From positions 1 to 64,000 of the forward strand of contig JAFWFV010000039.1 in NCBI GenBank assembly GCA_017515465.1: 64,000 bases of DNA. The letters run 5' to 3'. Positions 16,412-26,222 of this stretch are shown in pieces (position 1 is the first letter of the stretch; each line of letters begins with the position of its first letter). The notes under the pieces are model-generated. The model was not told where the DNA came from. It did no database searches and saw nothing but the letters and a program-made list of their open reading frames with translations. The DNA comes from Clostridiales bacterium. GTDB taxonomy: Bacteria > Bacillota > Clostridia > Saccharofermentanales > Saccharofermentanaceae. The translations under genes and the position numbers were made by a program.

Positions 16412-17439
16412 CTAAGGCACTCTAGTGCTATCTGTTCGCAGAGATCCTCGTACTTTATGCCCACGTGTGAAGCAGCCTCGGGCAGCAGTGACGTATTGGT
16501 CATGCCGGGAAGGTTGTTGGCCTCGATGAAGTAGAACTTGCCGTTATCCTGGTCGTAGATCATGTCGATCCTGCCATAGCTGCTCATCCTGAGGATGTGG
16601 AAGATCTTCAGAGCCATTCCCTGAACGGCCTTTGTCTCGAGCTCGGTGAGTTCTGCAGGACAGACATGGGTGGTAAGTCCTGACTGGTACTTGTTCTTGT
16701 AGTCGTAGAATCCCTCATGAGGGATGATCTCGGTTATGGGCAGGACCTGATCACCCAGGATGCTGACGGTGATCTCCCTTCCGGTAAGGTATTCCTCAAC
16801 GAGGATCAGCTGTTCGTATTTGCGTGCATAGTTAATGGCGTTTTCCAGCTCGTCCTTGCTCTTGACAACGGAAACACCGCAGGATGAACCAGTTCCAATG
16901 GGCTTTACGACGCAGGGGATGCCGATCATGCGGATGATCTCATCGGCAGTGATCTTGTTGGGATCCTCCGTAAACCACTTTGCAGTGTTGATGCCTGCAC
17001 CCTTGATGAGTGATTTGGAGATATCCTTGTCCATGGCGATGGCGCAGCCGATGTAGTTGCATCCTGTATATCTGATGTTGTAGCTGTCCAGAACAGACTG
17101 GACCTGGCCGTTCTCGCCATAAGAACCGTGAAGTCCGATGAATACGCAGTCAGCCGTCTTGCACAGATCTATGACACCTGGGCCTATCCACTCGCGTCTG
17201 CCGCCATTAGCTGCGATGACAGCCTCCAGATCCGGCTCAGACTCAGGAATGTCAAAGCTGTACAGATCGTCCGTACCCTCCCTGTAGAGTGATTCGGGAT
17301 CCTGGTCGGTCCCCTCATAAAGATCGATAAGAGCCACCTTATGGCCCTTGGATAAAAGTGCATTTGCTATAAGACTAGCCGATTTCTTTGATACGTCTCT
17401 CTCGGGCGACAGACCGCCGCCAAGAACAGTGATTTTCAT
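16408..17439 (-). CDS. ddl: D-alanine--D-alanine ligase
   Basis: An ATP-grasp enzyme of 343 residues that joins two D-alanines for peptidoglycan precursors. Visible are GGLSPERDVS at the N-terminus, HGSYGENGQVQSVLD, CVVKPIGTGSSCGVSVV for ATP binding, and EANNLPGMTNTSLLPEAA at the metal/second D-Ala site. GAGGTCTGAAAC precedes the ATG and an extended -10 box lies at 17475-17483. Its end overlaps the flavoprotein gene by four bases. Confidence 0.95.
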   Translation of the reverse strand: MKITVLGGGLSPERDVSKKSASLIANALLSKGHKVALIDLYEGTDQDPESLYREGTDDLYSFDIPESEPDLEAVIAANGGRREWIGPGVIDLCKTADCVFIGLHGSYGENGQVQSVLDSYNIRYTGCNYIGCAIAMDKDISKSLIKGAGINTAKWFTEDPNKITADEIIRMIGIPCVVKPIGTGSSCGVSVVKSKDELENAINYARKYEQLILVEEYLTGREITVSILGDQVLPITEIIPHEGFYDYKNKYQSGLTTHVCPAELTELETKAVQGMALKIFHILRMSSYGRIDMIYDQDNGKFYFIEANNLPGMTNTSLLPEAASHVGIKYEDLCEQIALECLR

Positions 17440-17474
17440 GTTTCAGACCTCATAATCTTGATTCATACCGAATC

Positions 17475-17483
17475 ATTATATCA
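17475..17483 (-). promoter_or_regulatory. Extended -10 promoter of ddl
   Basis: On the minus strand the sequence reads TGATATAAT, an extended -10 match, 36 bases before the ddl start. It is divergent to the promoter of the large membrane-protein gene. Confidence 0.5.
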
Positions 17484-17543
17484 TTGGATGCAAGAGGGCT
17501 ATAGTCTTTGTTACCTATTTGTAAAATAGCAGTCTTAAAAGAT

Positions 17544-17552
17544 TGGTATACT
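17544..17552 (+). promoter_or_regulatory. Extended -10 promoter of the large membrane protein
   Basis: TGGTATACT matches the extended -10 form, 28 bases before the ATG at 17580 and followed by an AT-rich leader and AGGGGG ribosome-binding site. Confidence 0.5.
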
Positions 17553-17579
17553 TTTAATATTAAAAATAGGGGGATAACT

Positions 17580-20438
17580 ATGCTCGCTATAGTCTACTTG
17601 ATAATCTCAGCCATTTTCGGCATTGCTCTGGTAAATCTGGCAGTGCCCGATGTCAGGCGCCTGTTCGTGGCAGGTGCTCTCAATAAACACACCATCAGCC
17701 TTATACCAAATACATTATTCACCGTTCCGGCAGGCATACTCGTCGGATTCATGTGCACTGGATTCTTCAATTATTTCTGCATCCTCGGGCTGTCCTACGC
17801 CTTCAACGACGGAACACTCTGCAAGAGGATCGGCATGGTGATAACCTTCGCGATCCTGATCTGGCTCACACTTTCATGTCTCGTCCTCATCAACAGAAGA
17901 CGTCTTGCCAGGATAGAAGACGGCGAAGAGATGGATATCGAACCCTACAAGTATTCCTTCAAGGACACTATGTTCTACGGGATCGTGATCGCAGTGATCA
18001 CTGCCGTAACCACATTCCTCATGCTCTACACCTACCGTATTACAGGTGGTGAGCTGTCTGCAGGTTTTTCAACATTTTCAGACCTGGCTCCTCACACAGC
18101 CATGGTGTCATCTTTCTCCAACGGATTTAATTTCCCCACCCAGTACATGCATTTCTCAGGTGACGGCATACAGTACCATTTCATGTTCTACTTCTTCTGC
18201 GGAATGCTCAACTACGGAGGTTTCCCCATAGACGTTGCACTCAATGTCCCCAGCATCATCACGATGGTATGTGCCCTGATACTGCTCGGACTCCTGGCAG
18301 TGCTCCTGTCGGGCAAGAGAGGCGCATTTGTATTCGCACCCCTGCTCGTATTCTTCAGGAGCTCATGGAATGCCTTTGATCACCTGCTACTTCTGATGAA
18401 GCAGGAAAGCTTCCTTTCAGCGCTGAAGGACATTGCCGCTTTCGACTCCTGGTACGAAGTAACCCCCTTCGATTCATGGGGCATCTGGGCGATCAACGTA
18501 TATCCCAACCAGCGTCATCTGATGCTCGGAATCGGACTGATCATAATGATGATCATCCTCTTCCTCCCCTTCGTCAGGAGAATGTGCATCAGCTGTATGA
18601 GAGCAGGCGGATTCGGCAAAGCCATCAAGGCTTTCCTCTTTTCCAGGAGCAGCTGGCTTCCCCGTTCCGAAGACACCCTGTCCCCCTACTATCTGACTAT
18701 CCTTGCGATCGTAACGGTCGTGGTAATGCCTTATTTCCACGGTTCCGCCCTCATCGCCATGCTGCTCATCCTGTTTGGAATGGCAATATTCAGCGAGAGC
18801 AGGCTCCTGCATCTGATAGTAGCCGTATGTGCTGTCATCTCCTCCTACATACAGACGAAGGTCTTTTCAGGAGGAGCGGAAAACGTAGTATCGTTCAAGT
18901 TCCATCCCGGATTCGTCCTGGAAGATCCCGGTGCCATGGATGTCGTTAAATACATCCTGATCGTCACGGGCCTGACACTCGTCCTGGGCCTGCTGATGGA
19001 ATTGATCTCATTCATTACTGATATCAAGAACAAAAAGCCTGTTTACAGGTTCCTCATGTTCCTGTGCTTCATGCTTCCTATGGCATTCGGATTCAATTGT
19101 CAGATATCCCTGGAGATGCTGGCTAACCACAAATTCATCCAGATCAGCCTCATACTGGCAGATGCATTCGTAGCGATACTGCTGTCCAATCTGTTTGCGA
19201 TCCCCTACAAGATCGCACGCAAGGGATCCGGATCAGAGGAGATCGCGGCAGCGGCCATGGCATCCTCCACCGCCTCATCCGGTGATGTGTCCTCTGAACC
19301 CGTTGTATTTAACGGAGAGCTGATCCCCGCTGAACCTGTGGTCAATCTTGCCGATACAGGAAATGCTTCTGATGATAACGACCTGCCTGAGGAGATCGAG
19401 CTTCCCGAGGAGATCATAACCGACGTGAAAGATGATCCCATCCCCGATGAGGAAGTAGTCGGCATCAGACCCGGCAATGAGATCGCATTGCTGGAGGAGT
19501 CTTCCTCTGCTGAAGCAGGAGAAGAGGAAGCAGAAGATCCTGAAGAAGAGACAACAGAGAAGGTGGAAATAGATGATACGACTGCTCTGGAGGATCTCTT
19601 CGACATCGTTCCCGCCGAGAGAAAGGATACAGAGTCTGTTTCCTCTGCTGTAGAGGAGATCTCCCTCGAGGAATTTTTCTCAGAGGATGATGAGGACGTT
19701 GAGATCAGCGCCGCTCCCATCACGGAAGAACCCGTGGAGGAATCTGTCTTTACCGAAGAAGAGGAGTCCTCTCCTTCTGAAGAACCTGAAGAGATCGGAG
19801 AGCCCGAGGAGATCGCAGAACCTGAAGAAACTGAAGAAGCACCGGAAGCTGAAGAAAAGGCAGAAGAAGAGGTCAAGCCTGCTGCCATTGCCCCTGCAAA
19901 GAAGTCTTCAAAAGAGATCTCTCTGGGCAAGTTCATCGCATTGCAGCTGGCAGGCATCATCCTGGGCATCTGTCTGCTCGTACCTCTCACGGCAACGGGC
20001 ATTTCAGAATGGTGCACATACTATAACCTGAACAAAGGCCGTTATACGATCGATGCAGATTCACCCGTAACACGCTGGATAATCGAGAATACAGAACCAT
20101 CCGACGTATTCCTCACCCCCATGTGGAGCCTGAACTCATTCTATCTCGCAGGACGTCCCTCCTACTACGGCTGGCCCTACTACGCATGGTCAGCAGGACA
20201 CGACACTGATACGAGAGATCAGATCTACGCATGGCTCATCTCAGGATGCGGCGGAGACATAAACGAATTCACACGCTACTGCACTGAAAGAGGCATAAGA
20301 TACCTGCTGGCAGACCCTGAATTCGATATTGGAGAATACGCATTCAATGCCCAGTTCAACTGGGAGTTCTTCGCTGAGAACCTGACTCAGGTAGCATCAT
20401 TTAACGAGAACGGAGCAAAGATATATAAGATCTACTGA
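17580..20438 (+). CDS. Large GT-C-like polytopic membrane protein with acidic insert
   Basis: A 952-residue protein. Residues 1 to ~560 contain about 12 hydrophobic helices, with periplasmic-loop motifs such as HFSGDGIQYHFMFYFFCGML that resemble GT-C type glycosyltransferases or YfhO-like proteins. Residues ~565-775 are an extremely Glu/Asp/Ser-rich low-complexity segment. One more helix (FIALQLAGIILGICLLVPL) follows, then an extracytoplasmic C-terminal domain with YAWSAGHDTDTRDQIY and RGIRYLLADPEFD. The start at 17580 has AGGGGG; the frame is open further upstream without one. Likely role: transfer of a sugar from a lipid carrier, unproven. Confidence 0.72.
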   Translation: MLAIVYLIISAIFGIALVNLAVPDVRRLFVAGALNKHTISLIPNTLFTVPAGILVGFMCTGFFNYFCILGLSYAFNDGTLCKRIGMVITFAILIWLTLSCLVLINRRRLARIEDGEEMDIEPYKYSFKDTMFYGIVIAVITAVTTFLMLYTYRITGGELSAGFSTFSDLAPHTAMVSSFSNGFNFPTQYMHFSGDGIQYHFMFYFFCGMLNYGGFPIDVALNVPSIITMVCALILLGLLAVLLSGKRGAFVFAPLLVFFRSSWNAFDHLLLLMKQESFLSALKDIAAFDSWYEVTPFDSWGIWAINVYPNQRHLMLGIGLIIMMIILFLPFVRRMCISCMRAGGFGKAIKAFLFSRSSWLPRSEDTLSPYYLTILAIVTVVVMPYFHGSALIAMLLILFGMAIFSESRLLHLIVAVCAVISSYIQTKVFSGGAENVVSFKFHPGFVLEDPGAMDVVKYILIVTGLTLVLGLLMELISFITDIKNKKPVYRFLMFLCFMLPMAFGFNCQISLEMLANHKFIQISLILADAFVAILLSNLFAIPYKIARKGSGSEEIAAAAMASSTASSGDVSSEPVVFNGELIPAEPVVNLADTGNASDDNDLPEEIELPEEIITDVKDDPIPDEEVVGIRPGNEIALLEESSSAEAGEEEAEDPEEETTEKVEIDDTTALEDLFDIVPAERKDTESVSSAVEEISLEEFFSEDDEDVEISAAPITEEPVEESVFTEEEESSPSEEPEEIGEPEEIAEPEETEEAPEAEEKAEEEVKPAAIAPAKKSSKEISLGKFIALQLAGIILGICLLVPLTATGISEWCTYYNLNKGRYTIDADSPVTRWIIENTEPSDVFLTPMWSLNSFYLAGRPSYYGWPYYAWSAGHDTDTRDQIYAWLISGCGGDINEFTRYCTERGIRYLLADPEFDIGEYAFNAQFNWEFFAENLTQVASFNENGAKIYKIY

Positions 20439-21659
20439 TCACCAGATCAGTTCCTCTGCATGCAGAGGATGAAGATTCTTCTTGATGCTGGCGATCTTGC
20501 CGTTACGGACCTTGACCACACGGTCGGCCATCTTGGCTATCTCAACATTATGGGTAACCATCATGACGGTCGTACCCTGGTTCTTGACGATATCCTCGAT
20601 GACTGAAAGCACCTCTATGCTCGTCGTGTAATCGAGAGCAGCCGTGGGCTCGTCAGCCAGGATCAATCTGGGCTTCTTGACTAATGCACGCGCGATAGAT
20701 ACACGCTGCTGCTGTCCGCCTGACATCTGTCCGGGATAATTATTCTCCCTCTGTGCCAGACCGACCTTGGCAATAGCTTCATGTGGATCCATGGGATCGT
20801 CCACGAGTTCAGCGATAAACTGAACATTTTCCAGTGCCGTAAGGTTAGGCATCAGGTTATATGCCTGGAATATGAAACCTACATACTCACGGCGGAATTT
20901 GGTCAATTCCGCATCGGTGGGATGTGAAAAGTCCTTGTTCTCGATGATGAGTGTTCCGTCAGTGAGGAAATCCATACCTCCGACTATGTTCATCATGGTG
21001 GACTTGCCGCATCCCGATTCTCCCAGTACGACGACAAATTCATTCTTGTATATATCGAGATTTATGCCCTTGAGAACACGGCTGACGCCGTCGCCCGACG
21101 GGAATTCCTTGATGACGTTCCTGAGGGAAGCCAGTATCTCTTTCTTCTCACCGAGATCGACTATCAGGCCCTTCTCATCTATGGTGATGGCGGCAAGCGA
21201 TGCCATCCTCTCGCAGAGCTGGAGTTCCTCCTCATCGTATAACGATCCGTCCTTCTTGTTGACGATCTGAACGCATCCTATAACATCGTGAAGGTTGTTG
21301 AGAGGGACGCAGATCATGGTCTTTGTTATGAGACCGTTATCGTCAAAGATCGTTCCGTCGAATCTGGGATCATTCTGTGCATCGGTAACCATCACTGACT
21401 CGCCGGTCTTTGTAACGACGCCCTCTATCCCCAGACCGTTTTCTACACTGATGTTAGAGATATCGGCCGGCCCGATGTGGAATAACGGCGACAGCCTGTC
21501 GGTTTTAGGATCGAGGAGCCAGATGGCACCTGCCTCACTGTTGAGTTCATTTACGATTATCTCTATGCTTCCTGCCAGTGCCTCGTCGAGATTGTCGACC
21601 TCGAGGAGCTGTTCCATTATCCTCCAGGTAGCCTTTGTAAAACGTTTGGATTCTTCCAT
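20439..21659 (-). CDS. GAF domain-ABC ATPase fusion
   Basis: Residues 1-~165 form a GAF domain ([50 protein letters not shown]). Residues ~180-400 are an ABC ATPase of the LolD/MacB type with Walker [11 protein letters not shown]-loop [10 protein letters not shown], signature [14 protein letters not shown], Walker B LILADEP and H-loop MVTHN. The fusion suggests that ligand binding or redox sensing by GAF controls the ATPase. No permease gene is adjacent: neighbours are the convergent membrane protein and an EF-G-like gene. All ATPase motifs look intact. Confidence 0.88.
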   Translation of the reverse strand: MEESKRFTKATWRIMEQLLEVDNLDEALAGSIEIIVNELNSEAGAIWLLDPKTDRLSPLFHIGPADISNISVENGLGIEGVVTKTGESVMVTDAQNDPRFDGTIFDDNGLITKTMICVPLNNLHDVIGCVQIVNKKDGSLYDEEELQLCERMASLAAITIDEKGLIVDLGEKKEILASLRNVIKEFPSGDGVSRVLKGINLDIYKNEFVVVLGESGCGKSTMMNIVGGMDFLTDGTLIIENKDFSHPTDAELTKFRREYVGFIFQAYNLMPNLTALENVQFIAELVDDPMDPHEAIAKVGLAQRENNYPGQMSGGQQQRVSIARALVKKPRLILADEPTAALDYTTSIEVLSVIEDIVKNQGTTVMMVTHNVEIAKMADRVVKVRNGKIASIKKNLHPLHAEELIW

Positions 21660-21731
21660 TTCAATAACTCTCTTTTATCCCTGTTATAGAAAGATTATAC
21701 ACCACCAAGCTTAGTTTGTAAGAGCAGAGAA

Positions 21732-21756
21732 AGACCGGATCAGAATGATCCGGTCT
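21732..21756 (-). terminator. Hairpin downstream of EF-G-like gene
   Basis: AGACCGGATCA pairs with TGATCCGGTCT around a 3-base loop, in the gap between the EF-G-like stop and the GAF-ABC start. On the minus strand it is followed by TTCTCTGC, only weakly T-rich. Confidence 0.55.
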
Positions 21757-21782
21757 CCTCGGTATTATAGCTTATTCAGCTG

Positions 21783-23855
21783 TTATTCCTCTTCCTTGTA
21801 AGCAGCAACGACCTTGTCCGCAACATCCGGAGGTGCGGGTTCATATCTGGCGTGGCTGAATGCGAACCATCCTCTGCCCTGGGTCATTGACTTGAGGTCA
21901 GTAGCGTAATCCAGGATCTCTGCTGTGGGAACCTCACAGTTGATAACGGAGCCCTGCTCATCGGCATCGATGCCCATGATACGTCCGCGGCGCTTATTGA
22001 GGTCGCCCATGATGTCGCCCTGCTTCTCCTCGGGTACATGAACTTCCATCGTGCTGATGGGTTCGAGGAGGATAGGATTAGCCTGTGTCATACCGGCCTT
22101 GAATGCCAGGTTGGCAGCGATCTTAAATGCCATTTCCGATGAGTCTACGTCGTGGTAAGAACCGTCAACCAGTGTAGCCTTGAGGTTAACAACGGGGAAT
22201 CCTGCAAGAACACCCTTCTTTACTGAATCCTGGAGACCCTTCTCAACAGCGGGGAAGAAGTTCTTGGGAACTGCACCGCCGAATACGTTCTCGGCAAATA
22301 CCAGCTCTTCCTGCTCGGGGTTGGGCTCGAACTCGATCCATACATCACCATACTGGCCGTGTCCGCCGGACTGCTTCTTGTGCTTGCCCTGGACCTTGAC
22401 CTTTTTGCGGATGGTCTCACGGTAAGGAACCTTCATGTCACCGAGGTCACAATCAACCTTGTACTTATCCTTCAGCTTGCTCTGCAGTACCTTGAGCTGC
22501 ATGTCGCCGAGGCCTGAGAGAACCATCTGCTTGGTCTCGGGATTGGTAACGATGGTGAAGCACTTGTCTTCGTCAGCGAGCTTGGACAGACCGGAGATGA
22601 TCTTCTCCTCATCGCCCTTTGCCTTGGGCTCGATGCTCTTGGACAGAACGGGTGTAGGGAACTTGATCTTGGGCAGTTCCAGAACACGTGCGCTGTCACA
22701 CAATGTATCGTTGGTCTCGGAGATGGCCAGCTTAGCCGTTGCGCCGATATCGCCTGCAGTAACCTGATCAGTGGGGATCTGCTTCTTGCCTACGAGATAG
22801 AACAGACCGCCGATCCTCTCGTCCTTGCCCTTTGTTGCATTGTAGAGAGTGGAGTTAGCCTTTACGGCACCTGCATTAACCTTGAAGATACTGATCTTAC
22901 CGACGAAAGGGTCGGAGATCGTCTTGAATATGAAAGCAGCCGTGGGATCGTTGATGTCACACTTAACTTCCTCTTCCCTGCCATCGGGATATGTTGCGAT
23001 GATAGCGGGCTTTCTGCCTGCCGGAGGAGTATCCTTTGCGATACAGTTGAGCAGGAAGTCAACACCAACGTTCATGTATGCGGAACCGCAGTAGATGGGA
23101 TGGAGCTTGCCCTCACGGAAGCCGGCATGTACGCCGTGCCTGAATTCGTCCTCTGTAAAAGGCTCGCCTGCGAAGAACTTCTCCATGAGAGCATCGTCAG
23201 CCTCAGCTACGACCTCATTTACCTTTTCCTGGAGCTCGTCGATACGTGAATTATATTCCTCAGGCAGAGGGAATTCTGTGAGCTTGCCTGTCTTCCAGTC
23301 AACGGAGAAAGCCTTACGGTTCATAACGTCAACGATACCTGTCATCTGTCCGCCTTCCATGATCGGGAAGGACAGAGGGATAACTGAAGCACCGTAACGC
23401 TCCATCATCCTGGACGCAACTGCCTCGAAATCTGCATTAGGTTCATCCATCCTGTTTACGAAGAACAGGAAAGGAACATTCTTACCGTTAAGGAGCCTGA
23501 TGGCCTTCTGTGAACCTACTGATGTACCGCCCTTGGCAGAGACCATAACGACTCCGCTGTCGGCGATTCTGATACCAGCCATTTCTTCACCAAGGAAGTC
23601 AAAATCACCGGGTGTGTCGATGATATTGATCTTGCTTCCCTTGTATTCGCACGCGGCTACCTTGGCTGCAACTGACATCTGACGCTTGATCTCTTCGGGA
23701 TCAAAGTCCATTACAGTGTTGCCATCGGTTATCTTGCCGAGGCGGTCTGTGCTTTTGGTGCAATATAACATAGCTTCTGCCAATGTGGTCTTACCTGAAC
23801 CGACGTGGCCGAACAAAGCGATGTTACGGATCTTGTCTGCGGAATACTTTTCCAT
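21783..23855 (-). CDS. Elongation factor G-like GTPase
   Basis: A 690-residue translational GTPase with the domain order of EF-G, but with the marks of the EF-G-like (FusA2-type) group and not the housekeeping factor: P-loop GHVGSGKTTL in place of AHIDAGKTT, and G4 motif NRMD in place of NKMD. G3 DTPGDFDF is intact. Domains II to V are present (GGHGQYGDVWIEFEP in IV, SMTQGRGWFAFSHARYEP near the end). It may act in recycling or under stress; the precise role of this group is not settled. GGAGGAAAGACTG precedes the ATG. Confidence 0.88.
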   Translation of the reverse strand: MEKYSADKIRNIALFGHVGSGKTTLAEAMLYCTKSTDRLGKITDGNTVMDFDPEEIKRQMSVAAKVAACEYKGSKINIIDTPGDFDFLGEEMAGIRIADSGVVMVSAKGGTSVGSQKAIRLLNGKNVPFLFFVNRMDEPNADFEAVASRMMERYGASVIPLSFPIMEGGQMTGIVDVMNRKAFSVDWKTGKLTEFPLPEEYNSRIDELQEKVNEVVAEADDALMEKFFAGEPFTEDEFRHGVHAGFREGKLHPIYCGSAYMNVGVDFLLNCIAKDTPPAGRKPAIIATYPDGREEEVKCDINDPTAAFIFKTISDPFVGKISIFKVNAGAVKANSTLYNATKGKDERIGGLFYLVGKKQIPTDQVTAGDIGATAKLAISETNDTLCDSARVLELPKIKFPTPVLSKSIEPKAKGDEEKIISGLSKLADEDKCFTIVTNPETKQMVLSGLGDMQLKVLQSKLKDKYKVDCDLGDMKVPYRETIRKKVKVQGKHKKQSGGHGQYGDVWIEFEPNPEQEELVFAENVFGGAVPKNFFPAVEKGLQDSVKKGVLAGFPVVNLKATLVDGSYHDVDSSEMAFKIAANLAFKAGMTQANPILLEPISTMEVHVPEEKQGDIMGDLNKRRGRIMGIDADEQGSVINCEVPTAEILDYATDLKSMTQGRGWFAFSHARYEPAPPDVADKVVAAYKEEE

Positions 23856-24015
23856 CAGTCTTTCCTCCTTCGAAATTGGTATCAGATAGAAACATCTTTT
23901 TCGATTATATATGATTTGCTATGCGATTTCCACAAAAATACAACATTGCACCAAAACATATTTGTGCAATTATGAAAAGCGAGCATCGATCCGGTCAACG
24001 GAATCTGCTAAGAAT

Positions 24016-24120
24016 AAAGATAAATATCCGGAATCTTTTGAGCGACAGGACATAAACGTTTTCATAAGGAATAATAGAATTTATAAAGGTCCTGTCGCGA
24101 AGTGACGGATATTTATCTTT
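24016..24120 (+). other. 105-nt two-stem hairpin upstream of argC
   Basis: A perfect 15-bp outer stem (24016-24030 with 24106-24120, AAAGATAAATATCCG and its complement) encloses a perfect 9-bp inner stem (24043-24051 with 24089-24097, CGACAGGAC/GTCCTGTCG). Internal bulges of 12 and 8 nt separate them and a 37-nt AT-rich loop closes the structure. The structure sits just upstream of the argC promoter, so it is not in the argC leader. It may be a small mobile palindrome (MITE-like), an RNA of its own or a terminator for the opposite strand. Confidence 0.7.
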
Positions 24121-24128
24121 AATCTCTC

Positions 24129-24157
24129 TTGACTTTTGTATTTTTATGCATTATATT
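24129..24157 (+). promoter_or_regulatory. Promoter of the arg operon
   Basis: TTGACT (24129-24134) and TATATT (24152-24157) are separated by exactly 17 bases, close to the sigma-A consensus, and lie 40 bases before the argC start. Confidence 0.8.
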
Positions 24158-24163
24158 GCATAA
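24144..24163. promoter_or_regulatory. Candidate ARG box (ArgR operator)
   Basis: The palindrome TTATGCA-ttatat-TGCATAA overlaps the -10 box of the arg promoter. Against the general ARG-box pattern TNTGAATWWWWATTCANA, 15 of 18 positions fit. The position would let an arginine-bound repressor block RNA polymerase. ArgR itself is not encoded in this window. Confidence 0.6.
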
Positions 24164-24196
24164 ATCATCAAATAGTAAGTTGAGGAACTATTCACT

Positions 24197-25273
24197 ATGG
24201 AATCTAATAAAATAAAGATCAGTATCATTGGTGCTACCGGATATGTCGGTGCTGAACTCGTCAGGGGCTTTTCGGCACATCCTTATGCAGAACTCATTCA
24301 TCTGACATCCAAGTCTTTCGCAGGAAAGGCATTCTCGGAGATATATCCCGTATTCAGAGGTGTATGCGACATCATCCTCGAGGAGGGTTATTACGTTCAG
24401 ATCGCAAAGGACAGCGATCTGGTAATAACCGCTCTGCCCCACGGCGTATCATCCAAGACGGTTCCCGTTCTTCTTGAAAACGGTGCCAGGGTCATCGATC
24501 ACAGCGGCGATTTCAGGTACAAGGTCCTTGCCACATACGAAAGATCCTACAAGCTGGAGCATCCTCATCCCGAACTCCTCAAAGAAGCCGTATACGGTCT
24601 TCCCGAGTTCTACAGGAATGAACTGAAGTCAGCACGCCTGGTAGCTAATCCCGGCTGCTATCCCACATGTTCCCTCATCGCTCTGGCTCCCTTCCTCACC
24701 AAGGGTCTGGTTAAAGCTGATTCCATAATCATCGATGCCATATCAGGTGTATCCGGAGCAGGCAGGAAAGCTGACCTCGCATATGCTTTCTGTGAGACGG
24801 ATGAAGCTTTCAAGCCCTACGGCGCGGTAGGTCACAGACACACAACAGAGATCGCCGAGCAGTGCGGATTCCTGTCTCAGAAGTCCGGGTCAGAGATCGT
24901 TAAGAGCGTAACATTTACGCCCCACCTTGCACCTTTCAAGAGAGGCATGCTGGCCAGCATCTACGCAAAGCCTTCCGAGCTTTTCAAGGATGTTTCTTCA
25001 GAGAAGATCAACGAAGTTTATCAGGAGTTTTACAATAATGAGACTTTTGTAAGAGTATTGAATAATAAGGAGCTTCCTGATGTAAAATCGGTATACGGTT
25101 CAAACTACATAGACGTTAATGGTCTGTATGATCCCGAGACTGACATGATCAAGCTCTTCTCCGCACAGGATAACCTGGGCAAGGGAGCCGCTCTTCAGGC
25201 CATCCAGGCAGCCAACTGCATGTTCGGACTTCCTGAGGACACAGGTCTCAAAAACGTTGTAAGAGGTGTATGA
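24197..25273 (+). CDS. argC: N-acetyl-gamma-glutamyl-phosphate reductase
   Basis: Third step of arginine synthesis, NADPH-dependent reduction of N-acetylglutamyl phosphate to the semialdehyde. The N-terminus shows the nucleotide site [14 protein letters not shown], the catalytic cysteine is in ANPGCYPT, and GVSGAGRKA and HRHTTEI are family motifs. The length of 358 residues is normal. First gene of argCBDF plus a GNAT gene, two bases before argB. Confidence 0.96.
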   Translation: MESNKIKISIIGATGYVGAELVRGFSAHPYAELIHLTSKSFAGKAFSEIYPVFRGVCDIILEEGYYVQIAKDSDLVITALPHGVSSKTVPVLLENGARVIDHSGDFRYKVLATYERSYKLEHPHPELLKEAVYGLPEFYRNELKSARLVANPGCYPTCSLIALAPFLTKGLVKADSIIIDAISGVSGAGRKADLAYAFCETDEAFKPYGAVGHRHTTEIAEQCGFLSQKSGSEIVKSVTFTPHLAPFKRGMLASIYAKPSELFKDVSSEKINEVYQEFYNNETFVRVLNNKELPDVKSVYGSNYIDVNGLYDPETDMIKLFSAQDNLGKGAALQAIQAANCMFGLPEDTGLKNVVRGV

Positions 25274-25274
25274 C

Positions 25275-26222
25275 ATGAGTGACAATGAAAAGAATCCTCC
25301 CTACATCGAAGGGGAAATGAAGACAAAAGTCGATAAGGCTCAGATCCTCATCGAAGCCCTCCCCTACATCAAGAAGCTGAGAGGACAGACGATCGTTATC
25401 AAGTACGGCGGAAACGCAATGATCAACGAGGAACTGAAGCAGTCCGTAATGGACGATATCGTCCTCCTGAAATACATCGGCATCAACCCCATCCTGGTAC
25501 ATGGAGGCGGACCTGACATCAACAACATGCTCTCCAGAGTTAACGTGGAATCCCACTTCGTTAACGGTCTGAGATATACCGATGCCGACACCATGCAGAT
25601 CGCACAGATGGTACTGATCGGCAAGACGAACAAGGAGATAGTATCCAACCTCTGCTCCAAGGGAGCCAAGGCGATCGGTATCTCCGGTATCGATGGACAG
25701 CTGATCGAAGCAGAGAGGATGACGGTAGATCCTGAGGGCAACCCCATAGATATCGGTTATGTCGGAAAGATCAAGAACATCGACACCGCTGTCATCTCAA
25801 TGCTCGCAAACGACGAATACATCCCCGTCATCGCCCCTATCGGAATGGGTGAAGAGGGCGAGAGCTACAATATCAACGCCGATACGGTAGCATCAGAAGT
25901 CGCTGTCGCCCTGCAGGCTTCCAAGCTCATGATCCTGACTGATGTAGGCGGCGTTCTGGAAAAGCAGGAAAACGGTGAGAACCACATCATTCCCGTTCTG
26001 GACGAAAATGACATCAGCGACTGCATCAACAGAGGGATAATAACAGGCGGCATGATCCCCAAGATCAATGGCTGCCTCGATACGGTCTTAAGGGGTGTAG
26101 GAAGAGCTCATATCATTGACGGCAGGATACCCCACAGCCTTCTCCTTGAGATCTTCACGGAGAACGGGATCGGAACAATGATCGTGAAAGAAAAGAGGGA
26201 CGATTATGAGTATAGAAAGTGA
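25275..26222 (+). CDS. argB: Acetylglutamate kinase
   Basis: Amino-acid-kinase family enzyme phosphorylating N-acetylglutamate. Motifs: [10 protein letters not shown] near the N-terminus, VHGGGPDIN for the substrate, and [10 protein letters not shown] and GGMIPKI near the C-terminus. I chose ATG 25275, one base after the argC stop, since AGAGGTG lies upstream; the frame remains open nine bases further. Its end overlaps argD by 17 bases. Arginine feedback features cannot be judged with certainty here. Confidence 0.95.
   Translation: MSDNEKNPPYIEGEMKTKVDKAQILIEALPYIKKLRGQTIVIKYGGNAMINEELKQSVMDDIVLLKYIGINPILVHGGGPDINNMLSRVNVESHFVNGLRYTDADTMQIAQMVLIGKTNKEIVSNLCSKGAKAIGISGIDGQLIEAERMTVDPEGNPIDIGYVGKIKNIDTAVISMLANDEYIPVIAPIGMGEEGESYNINADTVASEVAVALQASKLMILTDVGGVLEKQENGENHIIPVLDENDISDCINRGIITGGMIPKINGCLDTVLRGVGRAHIIDGRIPHSLLLEIFTENGIGTMIVKEKRDDYEYRK

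Noticed and set aside
19205..20017. Minus-strand Ser-rich open frame
   Set aside because: It mirrors the Glu/Asp-rich insert of the large membrane protein and has no ribosome-binding site.
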